A stretch of 64,000 nucleotides of DNA from positions 88,872 through 152,871 of the forward strand of contig NZ_FORN01000009.1 in NCBI RefSeq assembly GCF_900114015.1. Reading direction: 5' to 3'. Shown here one piece after another: positions 17,028 to 25,326 of the stretch; the stretch's first letter is position 1, and each line of letters begins with the position of its first letter. A program made the position numbers and the translations under genes. This DNA comes from Caulobacter sp. UNC279MFTsu5.1 (lineage in GTDB: Bacteria > Pseudomonadota > Alphaproteobacteria > Caulobacterales > Caulobacteraceae). The notes beneath the pieces were generated by a model. It searched no databases and had not been told where the DNA came from. It saw nothing but the letters and a program-made list of their open reading frames with translations.

Positions 17028-17180
17028 ATGAAAGTTCTGCTGTTGAGCCTGATCTTGGCTTTGGTCATGACGGACGCGCCGCGCCCGTCCCATGAGGGCG
17101 CTGTGGTCGTGAGCGGCCATGAGGGCCCGCCAGTCTATGCCGCTCGCGACACCTTCGCGGCGTTGGCGCAAATGCGCTGA
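17028..17180 (+). CDS. Possible small exported peptide
   Basis: 50 residues from ATG 17028. The first 15 (MKVLLLSLILALVMT) look like a signal sequence; the remainder is a short polar tail. The ribosome binding site is weak, and a hairpin separates it from the receptor gene upstream. It resembles nothing I recognise. It may be a chance frame. Confidence 0.25.
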   Translation: MKVLLLSLILALVMTDAPRPSHEGAVVVSGHEGPPVYAARDTFAALAQMR

Positions 17181-17672
17181 CGTTACGCCGGCCGCCCCAC
17201 CGGGCTTCGAGAGGGCGCTCCGATGAGCCGCGCCCTTGGTTGAGAGAAGGGCGCCTCGACCGAGAGAAGGGCGCGCCTCGCGGAGCAAGGTTCCTTCGGT
17301 CGCGTCGATCCGTTTTCCAGAGATCCAACATTGCTATCGCCCCGGCGACGAGGTTTGGCGGATTCCTCCGGGGGGCAAGCGGCCCGGCGCGGAGTCGGGG
17401 TTGGCGTGGCTACAAATTTCCGATTTGCCGCCTTCACCGGAAGGTCCGCCGTGCCGGTCGGCCCCCGGCCGCCAGCGTTCAAGGGGGGACCTGACGTGCG
17501 CTTAGCGGCTTAGTCAGGGCTTCGCGGCGCACATCAGTGCGCCTTGGTCATCGCCTTGATGATCTGCGCCGTTCAGCGAGAGCCGTCGATTATGCGGCGT
17601 CCATCGCGCATCCGTCTTCACGCCGCGTGAGCGCGAGAACAGCGCCTTAAGTGGGCTGAAGGCTTCGCCTTC
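17181..17672. other. Intergenic region with a 20-bp tandem repeat and a small hairpin
   Basis: No convincing gene in 490 bases. GAGAGAAGGGCGC occurs at 17242 and again at 17262, a tandem direct repeat of period 20. A perfect 7-bp stem (GGCGCAC, 17526-17532, with GTGCGCC, 17537-17543, loop ATCA) lies about 130 bases beyond the end of the convergent gene at 17673. It has no T-run on either strand. Confidence 0.4.
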
Positions 17673-18482
17673 CTACCAGCCGGCGGACGACCCTAAGGGC
17701 AGGAATTCGCGGATCTCGTCGATGATGCGCAGCTCGCCATCCACCACCTTGAAAACACCGAGCATGTACATGGCGCCGGCGTCCGGCCGCGGATGGTCGG
17801 GAATAGGGTGAAAATCGACGACGACAAAGCTGCCGGCGACACCCAGTTCGGTGTCGAGCACCGGATAGCGACGCTCGCGAGCGCGCGGACGCGCCGCCCG
17901 GGTGTCATTCAGGGCCGAGGCGCAGCTGTGCACCTTGCCGTCTGGCGAGAGCAGCGTGCGCAAGGTGTTCGTGGTCTTGGCGCCGTTATCGTACTTGTCG
18001 CAGCGATAGTTGAACCGCGGGATCAGGCCGTCGCTTTGCTCCAGGCCCTCCCAATAGCGGTCAGCCGCTTCGCGCAGCCCGGCTCGGTCGACGCGACGGG
18101 ATGGGGGGACAACGGCAGTATAGAGAATGTCGGGCTTCAAGAGCTGTTCGACATCGGCGAAATGCCCCTTCGCATCGGTGCTGACAATTGTCTCGGCCTC
18201 CGCCAAGGCGCCGTCCTGGACCAGCAAGCGCTGCGCAAAGGGCCGGGGCTGTCCGTCGAGGAAGGCCACGCCCATGCACACGACCTGGCCCGTTTCGGTG
18301 TCGGCGAAGGCCTGGATGCCCTCGAAGCGCGGCGCGCGGCCCCATAGGCCCTCGCCGACAGCAAGAAAGGCGCCGTTCTCCGAATAACGAAAGTTCGGGC
18401 TCAAGTTGAGCGAAGCCCCGTCTCCGACGGCGAGTGCGCAGAGATAGGCGTCCATCTGGTCGATCAGCGCGGCCTTGGTCAT
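17673..18482 (-). CDS. Large NTF2/SnoaL-like uncharacterised protein (copy 2)
   Basis: 269 residues from ATG 18482, whose ATGA overlaps the stop of the oxygenase gene upstream, so the two are translationally coupled. It aligns with the copy at 11715 over nearly its full length: GHFADVEQLLKPDILY, then YRCDKYDNG, then YPVLDTELGV, and a C-terminal IDEIREFLPLG. The N-terminus differs and is better preserved (IDQMDAYLCALA, then NFRYSENG), which is a typical SnoaL-like opening. Function unknown. The repeated pairing with an acyl-CoA-dehydrogenase-fold oxygenase is the best clue. Confidence 0.75.
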   Translation of the reverse strand: MTKAALIDQMDAYLCALAVGDGASLNLSPNFRYSENGAFLAVGEGLWGRAPRFEGIQAFADTETGQVVCMGVAFLDGQPRPFAQRLLVQDGALAEAETIVSTDAKGHFADVEQLLKPDILYTAVVPPSRRVDRAGLREAADRYWEGLEQSDGLIPRFNYRCDKYDNGAKTTNTLRTLLSPDGKVHSCASALNDTRAARPRARERRYPVLDTELGVAGSFVVVDFHPIPDHPRPDAGAMYMLGVFKVVDGELRIIDEIREFLPLGSSAGW

Positions 18483-19726
18483 CAGGCGATCCCCACCGGC
18501 GGTTGACCAAAATGGGTGCGGCCATAGTTGATCGAGGCGCTGTCGGACTGGTGGGCGAGATGGCCGCGCAGCACCCCGACATTGCGCCAGTAGCGCCCGA
18601 GCATGGCGTCCTTCTTGGACGCGGCGGTGCCCACCGTCCGGAAGATGATGTCGACCGCCTCGTGGGCCAGATGAATGCTCTGCAGGATCACCAGGGTCAG
18701 CCGCCGGAAGACCTCCTCCGAACACGGCTGGCCTGTTTCGTGCGTGCGCCGCGCGATCTCCATGTAGTCGGTCGCGGTTTGCAGCAGGGCCGCGCGGGCG
18801 GTGTCGACGAGCGCCCGGCAGCGGCCATAGTTCAACTGATACTCAGCCAGTTCCTGGCGAGGCGCCCCGGTCGGGCCGGTCGCCTTGCGCGCCCGAAAGC
18901 TCTCCTCGTAGAGGTCGAGCGCGCCTTCGGCGGCGCCGACGATCACCGAGGCGGATTCGGTGACGATGAAGGGGCGGGCAGGGCCGTAGAACAGGGGGCT
19001 TTCGGCATAGGCCTCAGCCGGCGGGACGGCGTCGAACGGGGGATAGGGTTTGGCGCGATAGTCGGGAACGAACACGTCTGTCATCACGACCCGGTCGGAT
19101 CCCGTGCCCTGCATGCCGATGACCTCCCAGTTACGCACGATCTCATAGTCGCGGCGATGAAAGAGGCCCATGCGCATGGTCGTTGCGCCGCTCTGCGGAT
19201 CCGTGACGAGGAAGGTCAGCAGGATGTGAGTCGCATGCGCGCAACCAGACGCGTAGTCCCAGGCGCCGGTGACGCTGAAACCGCCTGGAACCGGGATGCC
19301 GCGTCCCTGCGGCGCTGCGACTTCGGGGGCGCGAAAGTCGCCCGTCTCGCCATAGGCCTCGATCTGGGCCTCCAAGCTATAGGTGGCCAGTTGGTGGACA
19401 TGGCCCAGCACGAGCGACAGAACCCAGGCCGTTTCCGGGCAGCCGCGCGCGACGGCCGTCACCAGCCGGACATAGGTCGGCAGATCAAAGCCGTAGCCGC
19501 CGAAGGTGCGCGGCTGGATGACGCGGTAGAATCCGGCGTCGACCATCGCCTGGTTCGTCTCCTGGGAGATGTTGCCCGCCGCCTCGGCGGCGGCCTGACG
19601 CTCGCGAAGAAGATCCCGCATGCCGTCGGCCCGCGCGATCATCTGGTCTGGCGTCAGGTCAGGCTCGGGCGGCGAGATAGCAGAAATCGTCGGATTAGGG
19701 CGCTGGCCGCGCATCTCAGCGATCAT
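18482..19726 (-). CDS. Acyl-CoA-dehydrogenase-fold flavin-dependent oxygenase (copy 2)
   Basis: 414 residues from ATG 19726. It has the same architecture as 12609-13898: an N-terminal helical domain with FGGYGFDLPTYVRLV, then SVTGAWDYASGCAHA, then IGMQGTGSDRV before the exposed loop, and a C-terminal helical bundle. This is the group of two-component monooxygenases that use the acyl-CoA dehydrogenase fold and externally reduced flavin. Its gene overlaps the large NTF2-like gene. The TonB receptor 19837-22137 lies directly upstream on the same strand. The flavin reductase 22954-23463 is upstream of that, also on the minus strand. Substrate unknown; a phenolic compound is inferred. Confidence 0.78.
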   Translation of the reverse strand: MIAEMRGQRPNPTISAISPPEPDLTPDQMIARADGMRDLLRERQAAAEAAGNISQETNQAMVDAGFYRVIQPRTFGGYGFDLPTYVRLVTAVARGCPETAWVLSLVLGHVHQLATYSLEAQIEAYGETGDFRAPEVAAPQGRGIPVPGGFSVTGAWDYASGCAHATHILLTFLVTDPQSGATTMRMGLFHRRDYEIVRNWEVIGMQGTGSDRVVMTDVFVPDYRAKPYPPFDAVPPAEAYAESPLFYGPARPFIVTESASVIVGAAEGALDLYEESFRARKATGPTGAPRQELAEYQLNYGRCRALVDTARAALLQTATDYMEIARRTHETGQPCSEEVFRRLTLVILQSIHLAHEAVDIIFRTVGTAASKKDAMLGRYWRNVGVLRGHLAHQSDSASINYGRTHFGQPPVGIA

Positions 19727-19759
19727 GATCGATACTCTGTGGCTCGTTGACGGTGAGGG

Positions 19760-19784
19760 CCCCGCCTTCAGAGCGAAGGCGGGG
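19760..19784 (-). terminator. Hairpin between TonB receptor gene 2 and oxygenase gene 2
   Basis: A perfect 10-bp stem, CCCCGCCTTC and GAAGGCGGGG, with a five-base loop. It lies 52 bases beyond the end of the minus-strand receptor gene and 33 before the oxygenase start. No clear T-run follows. It probably attenuates or ends the receptor transcript. Confidence 0.5.
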
Positions 19785-19836
19785 CGGAGGGTGTTGAGCA
19801 GGACGCGAAGGACGCTGAGCCTGGCGCAGGCCGGAT

Positions 19837-22137
19837 CTAGAATTTTCCGGTTAGCACCACGCCGAATGTCCGCGGATCCGAGAGGGTGGCCGAGGCCTGC
19901 AACGGCGAGATCGACTGCAGATTCACATAGGTCTTGTAGCGTTTGTCCGTCACGTTACGGACGTAGCCGGTCACTGAAAGACGGTCGTTCGCCGAGGCCC
20001 AGGTGAGATTGAGATTGCCTTGGAACAGGGCCTTCTGGCGCTCGTAGTCCAGCCCGCCCTGCGCCGCCAAGCCCGGCGTGGTGAAGCGAACGTCATAGGC
20101 CGATCGCCAGGCGCCGTCGCCGTGCAGGTTGAGCGTTGAACCGCCTGAGAGCCGGATCTGGTGGTCGTAAAGGAGCGTGAGGCTGGTCGGCGCGAAACCC
20201 CAAAGTTCGCGCTGGGCGACGGCGTCCGCAAAGCCGGCCGGCAGGTCGTGGAATTTAGAATCGATGTGCGAGACGTTCAGGCCGATCCGGTCCGCAGGCG
20301 AGAGTTGGAACAAGGTTTCCAGTTCGACGCCCACCATCCGCAAGGGCACATTGAACAGCACGGCCGAGGCCGGGTTGCTCTGATCGAGCTGAACGCTGGC
20401 TTGGTATCCAGCATAGTCATAGTAGAACGCCCCAAGATTGACTTGGAGGCGGCGGTCAAAGAAACGGTTCTTGCTGCCAATCTCGTAGGCGGTCAGCTTT
20501 TCTGAGTCGTAGGGATAGACGGTCGGGACGTTGCCCGCACCCGTGCCGATCTGAACATCGCCGGGGAGGAAGGCGCTGGAGATTGAGGCGTAGAGAAGAT
20601 TGGCCGGCGCCAAGTCGTATTCGACGCGCGCCTTGTAGGTCAGGTTCTTAAACGCGCGACGGCCCGCGTTCCCCGAGACCTTAATGGTGGAAATAGACTC
20701 CGGCAGGCCCGCGAGGGGCGAGTTCTGACCCGCGACCGCGCATCCCGAAACGAAGCCGAGGGGGGTATTGCAAAAGACGCTGAGATTGGAGCTGTAAACT
20801 TCCGCGGTGGTCACCGTGGTCTTGTCCCAGCGCAGGCCGCCTGTAAGCCTCAGGGCCTGCGTCACGGGCACGGTCGCTTCGGCGAAGACGCCGAGGTCAC
20901 GGGTCTTGCGATCGATGTCGGCGCTGAACAGCAGACCGTCGGACGATTCCCAGACGTTGCGGTTGGAGCTCCGAATGCCGTTGGAATAGTAGAAGAGGCC
21001 GGTTTGCCACTTGATCATCGAATCCGGCTGCGACGTCAGGCGAAGCTCGTGCGTGACGAAGTCGTCCTCGGGCGTGGTGACGATCTGCTTGATCGAGTTG
21101 CCGCCGGGACCGACCACAAAGACCGTCGCGTCCTGATTGAACGAGCGATAGGCGGGCAGATAGGTCAGTCGAGCCGGGCCCAGATCGACGTTGAGCTCCG
21201 CCCAAACCTGCCGAGACTTCAATTTCGCCGTACCGACAGAGTAGGGCGTGTACTCGACCGTGTTGGGGGCGACGAGGTTGCCTGCGGCGCCGCCATTGTA
21301 GAGTGTGCGATCCTGCATCGAGGCCCCGATGAGGAGGGAGACGCCGTCGCTAGGCAGGGCCAGGAGCTTCAGTTTGACGTCATCGCCCCGGCTGGCCCCA
21401 AAGCCTTTGTCAACGTCGGCGCCGTCGCGTTCGTAGTGATTGGCCGCCACGCGCAGGGCCAGGTGGTCGGACACGATGGGCGCATTCACCGCGACCGAAG
21501 CGCGACGCAAATCATAGCTTCCCGCCTCGACAGAGGCGTCGACCGAATAGCCGGCGAGGTTGGGATTGCGCGTATGGATGGCCACCACGCCGGCGGTGGC
21601 GCTACGGCCATAGAGCGTGCCTTGGGGACCGCGCAACACTTCGACCCGATCGACATCGTAGCCGCCGCCGATGCCGTTATAGACATTGTCGACATAGAGC
21701 GCCGTCGCCGGAACGCCCGACAGCGTCTGACCTGAGAGCCCGCCATTGGATGAGACGCCGCGAATGGTGATCCCGGCGGCCGGGCTGTCGTTTCCAGTCG
21801 GCTCGTTTGACACGCCTTCGGACTCGCCGCCTGAAACGCCCGGCACGGTTTCCAGGATGGTGCTCAGGGTGAACTTTCCCTGGGTCAGCAAGTCTTGCCC
21901 GGTCTGGACCGTGACTGATGCGGCCGTCTTTTGCACGTTGCGCTCGAAACGCTCGGCGGTGACGACGATCTCATCAAGCGCCTGGGGAGCGTCCTGGCTG
22001 GTGGGGGCGGCTTTCGTCGTCTGGGCCTGGGCCTGGGCCTGGACCGGCAGGCACGCCGCGCCCATCGCTAGGGTCAGGCCCGCCGTGCCCGCCAAAAGGC
22101 TCCGGCGGCACGAATTGTCTCTGCTGGTTCTCGTCAT
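19837..22137 (-). CDS. TonB-dependent outer membrane receptor (copy 2)
   Basis: 766 residues if translation starts at ATG 22137 (MTRTSRDN). The ribosome binding site is weak and ATG 22149 is an alternative. The signal peptide has a twin-Arg-like RR, a hydrophobic core and ends in a QAQAQAQ run encoded by a CTGGGC-type hexamer repeat. The TonB-box-like DEIVVTAERF and plug motifs VPGVSGG, VEVLRGPQGTLYGRSA and AGVVAI follow. The barrel ends DPRTFGVVLTGKF with the C-terminal Phe expected for outer-membrane insertion. It likely imports a ligand for the oxygenase/NTF2-like pair downstream. Confidence 0.92.
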   Translation of the reverse strand: MTRTSRDNSCRRSLLAGTAGLTLAMGAACLPVQAQAQAQTTKAAPTSQDAPQALDEIVVTAERFERNVQKTAASVTVQTGQDLLTQGKFTLSTILETVPGVSGGESEGVSNEPTGNDSPAAGITIRGVSSNGGLSGQTLSGVPATALYVDNVYNGIGGGYDVDRVEVLRGPQGTLYGRSATAGVVAIHTRNPNLAGYSVDASVEAGSYDLRRASVAVNAPIVSDHLALRVAANHYERDGADVDKGFGASRGDDVKLKLLALPSDGVSLLIGASMQDRTLYNGGAAGNLVAPNTVEYTPYSVGTAKLKSRQVWAELNVDLGPARLTYLPAYRSFNQDATVFVVGPGGNSIKQIVTTPEDDFVTHELRLTSQPDSMIKWQTGLFYYSNGIRSSNRNVWESSDGLLFSADIDRKTRDLGVFAEATVPVTQALRLTGGLRWDKTTVTTAEVYSSNLSVFCNTPLGFVSGCAVAGQNSPLAGLPESISTIKVSGNAGRRAFKNLTYKARVEYDLAPANLLYASISSAFLPGDVQIGTGAGNVPTVYPYDSEKLTAYEIGSKNRFFDRRLQVNLGAFYYDYAGYQASVQLDQSNPASAVLFNVPLRMVGVELETLFQLSPADRIGLNVSHIDSKFHDLPAGFADAVAQRELWGFAPTSLTLLYDHQIRLSGGSTLNLHGDGAWRSAYDVRFTTPGLAAQGGLDYERQKALFQGNLNLTWASANDRLSVTGYVRNVTDKRYKTYVNLQSISPLQASATLSDPRTFGVVLTGKF

Positions 22138-22337
22138 TTTCCAACCCATGATGGGGCCGTTAGCTATCGTTGAACGACCTTTGGGCGGCGGCTCGGCGAT
22201 GCTTCTCTGTGGTGGCGGCCCTGCTGATGTCGCCACTGTGCTGGCGCCCGCGGCCGGAAAACTAGTGGGCGCAATTCAGGTGACGCTTGGCTGCGCCGGG
22301 GGCGGCGCGGAGCGTTCAAAATCGACGCGACCAGGAT

Positions 22338-22363
22338 GCGCGCCAGGGGAGGCGCGCTTTTTT
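22338..22363 (+). terminator. Intrinsic terminator with no evident upstream gene
   Basis: A perfect 7-bp GC stem, GCGCGCC (22338-22344) and GGCGCGC (22351-22357), loop AGGGGA, followed by six T residues (22358-22363). This is a textbook rho-independent terminator on the plus strand. The nearest genes to its left are on the minus strand, so it may end a small untranslated RNA begun between about 22140 and 22300. Confidence 0.7.
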
Positions 22364-22410
22364 GCGAGATCGCGCTGGCCGACGCTGGGCGCTGCCGCCA
22401 GCCAATTCCT

Positions 22411-22422
22411 CCGCCTGGTTTA
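22411..22422 (+). promoter_or_regulatory. CCGCCTGGTTTA motif in the intergenic region
   Basis: One mismatch to CCGTCTGGTTTA and in the same plus orientation. An ATG-led frame begins 63 bases after it (22486), with a better start at 22516. That matches the motif-to-start spacing at four other sites. Confidence 0.4.
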
Positions 22423-22515
22423 CATGGCCCAAGATGCTAGCGCTGAAACGCACGGTCTTGGCTGGCGGCCGCGCCCGTCGTCGCCATGGGTGTGGCCGCC
22501 TTCAGGGAGATGATG

Positions 22516-22725
22516 ATGGAAATCCGACAATGTTTGGCCACGGCCATGACCTGGTCGGAGCCCTGGTCTGAACGGGTCTGCAGCGGCCAAGGGCTCGAGG
22601 CGAGCCCTGGTCCAACCTCGGTGACCGTCGGGCGGCCCAGTCGGGAAGGCCTCGGCGCGATCAATGCGCCCGAAGGCGCTCTGGCGCCGATCACCCAGCG
22701 CCTTTCGGTGGCCGCGCGTCGCTGA
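22516..22725 (+). CDS. Possible small protein predicted from motif spacing
   Basis: 69 residues from ATG 22516, with AGGGAG six bases upstream. In-frame ATGs also occur at 22486, 22510 and 22513. The product begins MEIRQCLATAMTWSEPWSER and has no recognised domain, signal peptide or membrane helix. Support comes only from the ribosome binding site and the upstream CCGCCTGGTTTA motif. A competing minus-strand frame also spans it. Confidence 0.25.
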   Translation: MEIRQCLATAMTWSEPWSERVCSGQGLEASPGPTSVTVGRPSREGLGAINAPEGALAPITQRLSVAARR

Positions 22726-22953
22726 GCCAATCGCCTCGGGCCTATGCTAGCCGCGAGAAGCCACCCTCCAGAGCTCATAGCGGCCTTTCAAGCGGCTTTC
22801 CGGCGCTCGGCGTCCGGCGCTTGCGCTCACCCCTGACTGTCCTCCTTCAAGCATCGCGGGGCCAAGCATCAAGCGCGCCAGCGTGAGTGTGCTGGGCCAC
22901 CGCCGCGCCAATCGACCGGGCCGGCCGCGCCCTAGGCTATCGGCGCACCGGGG
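22726..22953. other. Non-coding gap, nothing recognised
   Basis: 228 bases before the end of the convergent flavin reductase gene. No frame with a recognisable motif and no hairpin with a T-run was seen. Confidence 0.35.
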
Positions 22954-23463
22954 TTAGATTTCGGCTGTTCTGCAGAAGCGGCGTTGGTGCCAGACAAGGC
23001 TTGGGTTCTGTTCGCCTTCATCCGTGAGGATTGAGATCACGGTCCCGATCAGAATTGAGTGGGAGAACGCGTCGATCGCGGCGTGCAGGCGACAATCGAG
23101 GGCGACCCCCGCCGATTGCAGGACCGGCGCGCCCGTGGCCATGGCCGTCCAGGTCTCGCCCGCGAAACGGTCGACATCCTTCCGAGCAAACCGCGCCGCC
23201 ACATCACCTTGGTCGGCCAGCAGAAAATTGACCGCGAAAGTTTGATGCCGCAGCAGCTCATCGTGGGTGCTGGCGGACTTGTTGATGCAGATCAGCACCG
23301 AAGGCGGGTCGGCAGAGAGCGAACAGGTGGCCGTTGCCGTCAGGCCGACTGGGCTTTGCAAGGTTCCCGTCGTTATCAGGGCGACCGGGCTGGCGACCTT
23401 CGCCATGGCCGCCAGGAAATCGTCCCGTGTCGGCGACGGAGGTTGTGGAACCTGTATCGTCAT
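22954..23463 (-). CDS. Flavin reductase domain protein (HsaB/HpaC-like)
   Basis: 169 residues from ATG 23463. It has the flavin reductase-like fold signatures SPVALITTG, then GLTATATCSLSADPPSVLICI, then TFAVNFL and the terminal LVWHQRRF. Such small reductases use NAD(P)H to make free FMNH2 or FADH2 for a separate oxygenase. Two candidate partners are in this window (12609-13898 and 18482-19726), both of the acyl-CoA-dehydrogenase-fold type. The luciferase-like enzyme at 27374 could also use it. It is at the downstream end of a minus-strand series of SDR genes, 297 bases from the nearest one. Confidence 0.88.
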   Translation of the reverse strand: MTIQVPQPPSPTRDDFLAAMAKVASPVALITTGTLQSPVGLTATATCSLSADPPSVLICINKSASTHDELLRHQTFAVNFLLADQGDVAARFARKDVDRFAGETWTAMATGAPVLQSAGVALDCRLHAAIDAFSHSILIGTVISILTDEGEQNPSLVWHQRRFCRTAEI

Positions 23464-23760
23464 GCGCCGCATCCGCACTGCGCGTTGCGATCGCCTGCCC
23501 GGAGTTGGGCATGCGGTGAGAAATGAGCCGGGCGAGGCGCGCAAACGCGTCCGTCAGAGTTTGCCATTCGCGCCGGACACTTCGTGCGAGATGGCCTTGA
23601 AATATCGCGTTCGTGGATGGGCATAGGGCCTCCAGTGATCCGCGGCCGAGCCGCTGCGTGAGACTCAGTAGGCGTCCAGCGACAGTCGAAAACGAGGGGA
23701 CGGATTGATGTCCGCGCGATTTTGGCCAGGGTTTCTACAGCGGCCAGGTCGACCTTGGCG
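23464..23760. other. Intergenic region, nothing recognised
   Basis: 297 bases between two minus-strand genes. No frame with recognisable motifs, and no clear hairpin followed by T residues. Confidence 0.35.
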
Positions 23761-24432
23761 CTAGCGAGACGGCGCGCCCGCCGCCGCCAGATCGTAGACC
23801 GCCGCCATGGGGCCGATGTCCGGAAGCGGTGGGCCCGCGCTCGTCTGCGCGATCGCGTCGAGCAGGGGCTCGAAATAGGCGTTGATCCGATCTGGCGAGA
23901 TATCCGCCGACAGGCTGTACAGCGGGCCGGCCGCGAGGACGTTGGTCAAGCGTGTCGAAAGATCTTCGCCGCCCGCACCGTCATGGAAGACGATGCTGAC
24001 GCGCACGGGGCTAGTCTGCAGTTCGGCGCGAAGCGCCTCGGCCATTCCCACGATGGAGCGAAGCAAGACCAGTTCCGGCGTCGAACTCTCCGCGGGGCCT
24101 ATCGCCGCGGAGGGCGCGACGACCACGATCACGCCGTGTCCGGCTTGACGAAAGCGTCGGCCAGCGCCGGTGAGCACGCCAAAGGCCCGACGAAGAGGAA
24201 GCCACACCCGCCGCTCCCAATCGACGGGATCCTCAGAAAGCGCGCGCTTATCTAATCCAATCGTCAGGATGAGTGCGTCTACTGCGCCAGGGACAGTTTC
24301 CACGGCGGCGCGCAACGCCGAAATGTTCGTCTCGCCGTCGGCGACCTGAAGGCGCGCGATGGGCAAGGCCAGGGCGCCAAGGCCCAAGGAAGGCGAGCTG
24401 CCGTCGAGCGCGACGCCGATGAGGGACCTCAT
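23761..24432 (-). CDS. Degenerate SDR-fold protein lacking the catalytic Tyr-Lys pair
   Basis: 223 residues from ATG 24432, seven bases after the end of the intact SDR gene 24440-25267. The central and C-terminal parts are clearly SDR-like: VDALILTIGL in place of the usual NNAG strand, then HGVIVVVAPSAA, then the long helix ending AEALRAELQ and VRVSIVFHDG. The YxxxK pair is missing; the equivalent helix start reads PELVLLRS. The N-terminal GxxxGxG loop is also not intact. It cannot work as a normal dehydrogenase. It may be a non-catalytic partner of its neighbour, or simply a decaying copy. Confidence 0.65.
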   Translation of the reverse strand: MRSLIGVALDGSSPSLGLGALALPIARLQVADGETNISALRAAVETVPGAVDALILTIGLDKRALSEDPVDWERRVWLPLRRAFGVLTGAGRRFRQAGHGVIVVVAPSAAIGPAESSTPELVLLRSIVGMAEALRAELQTSPVRVSIVFHDGAGGEDLSTRLTNVLAAGPLYSLSADISPDRINAYFEPLLDAIAQTSAGPPLPDIGPMAAVYDLAAAGAPSR

Positions 24433-24439
24433 GATATCC

Positions 24440-25267
24440 TCACGCAAAAGCCAGCAGCGCGTCACGGCGGCTGACGAGGGTTGGCCAAACGTTCCGGTCG
24501 GTAAAGACATAGGGGGCGTCGGCTTCAATGCCGTTCCAAACCATGCGGCCCACCTCGACCGGATCGCGGCCCAGGGCCAGGAGCTGCTTGTGGAATGCTT
24601 CCATAGCCTCAAGCGCCTGGTCGTCGCGAACGGCGTCCGAGTGTTGGAAGATGGTGGGACGCATGCGTTCGTGGTCGTAAATATTGGTGTTAACCGCCGC
24701 CGGGCATAAGACTGTCGCGCCCACGCTAGCGCCTTGCAGATCGCGGCGCAGTCCCTCGATCAAGGCGACCACCCCAAACTTCGCGGCCGAATAGACGCCT
24801 CCGTCATTGGCCACGATCAGGCCCCCCATCGATGAGGTCGCCACGATATGGCCCGGCCGCCCGTGCGCCACCATGTGGGGAAGGAAGGTCTCCACGCCGG
24901 CTAGGACGCCATCAAGATTGACCGAGGTGATCCATTCCCAGTCGGCGTCACTGGCCTCGAGCATGGATCCAAGAACGCCGACTCCGGCGTTCAGGCAGAG
25001 GACATGCAGCGCTCCAAACCGCTCTTCGACGAACCGACGCGCGGCGCGCCACTGCGGGCGGTCGGTGACATCCAGCCGCAGAAAATGCACTTGGTCCCCT
25101 GCCGAACCCAGCAGGGTTTTGGCCTCTTCCAAGTGATCGTCTCGGACGTCCGTGACAATCACCTGGAGGCCGGCCTCGAGCAGCGCCTGAGCGATGCCCA
25201 GACCGATGCCGCTCGCGCCTCCAGTGACGAGCCCGAGGCTGCCAGACTGGATGGGATGAGTGCGCAT
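24440..25267 (-). CDS. Short-chain dehydrogenase/reductase
   Basis: 275 residues from ATG 25267. Full SDR motif set: TGGASGIG (residues 15-22), LNAG (92-95), Ser145/146 and Y159-K163 in YSAAK. Asp40 at the end of the second strand suggests NAD rather than NADP. It is related to the SDR at 26394, with a similar TGGASGIGLGI start, RDDHL/RQDHL after the second strand and a similar C-terminal layout. It is probably co-transcribed with the degenerate SDR downstream. The likely role is oxidation of an alcohol intermediate. Confidence 0.9.
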   Translation of the reverse strand: MRTHPIQSGSLGLVTGGASGIGLGIAQALLEAGLQVIVTDVRDDHLEEAKTLLGSAGDQVHFLRLDVTDRPQWRAARRFVEERFGALHVLCLNAGVGVLGSMLEASDADWEWITSVNLDGVLAGVETFLPHMVAHGRPGHIVATSSMGGLIVANDGGVYSAAKFGVVALIEGLRRDLQGASVGATVLCPAAVNTNIYDHERMRPTIFQHSDAVRDDQALEAMEAFHKQLLALGRDPVEVGRMVWNGIEADAPYVFTDRNVWPTLVSRRDALLAFA

Positions 25268-25326
25268 GCGTCCACCGTGTCGTTCAGAGAAGAAGGCGCA
25301 ACCTTCAAAAAAGTTGATGCTCTTGT

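Larger units (their letters stand above)
22138..22515. other. Long intergenic region upstream of TonB receptor gene 2
   Basis: No gene with recognisable motifs is seen on either strand here. The region contains a plus-strand intrinsic terminator at 22338 and a CCGCCTGGTTTA motif at 22411. Both point to plus-strand transcription that no recognised gene explains. Confidence 0.5.

Noticed and set aside
15069..17288. 739-residue open frame on the minus strand
   Set aside because: It lies opposite TonB receptor 1, whose plug and barrel motifs are unmistakable. The minus frame is a by-product of GC-rich codon structure and has no domain motif.
22027..22050. CTGGGC hexamer repeat in TonB receptor 2 as a phase-variation tract
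   Set aside because: The unit is six bases, so slippage only adds or removes two residues near the signal cleavage site and would not switch the gene off.
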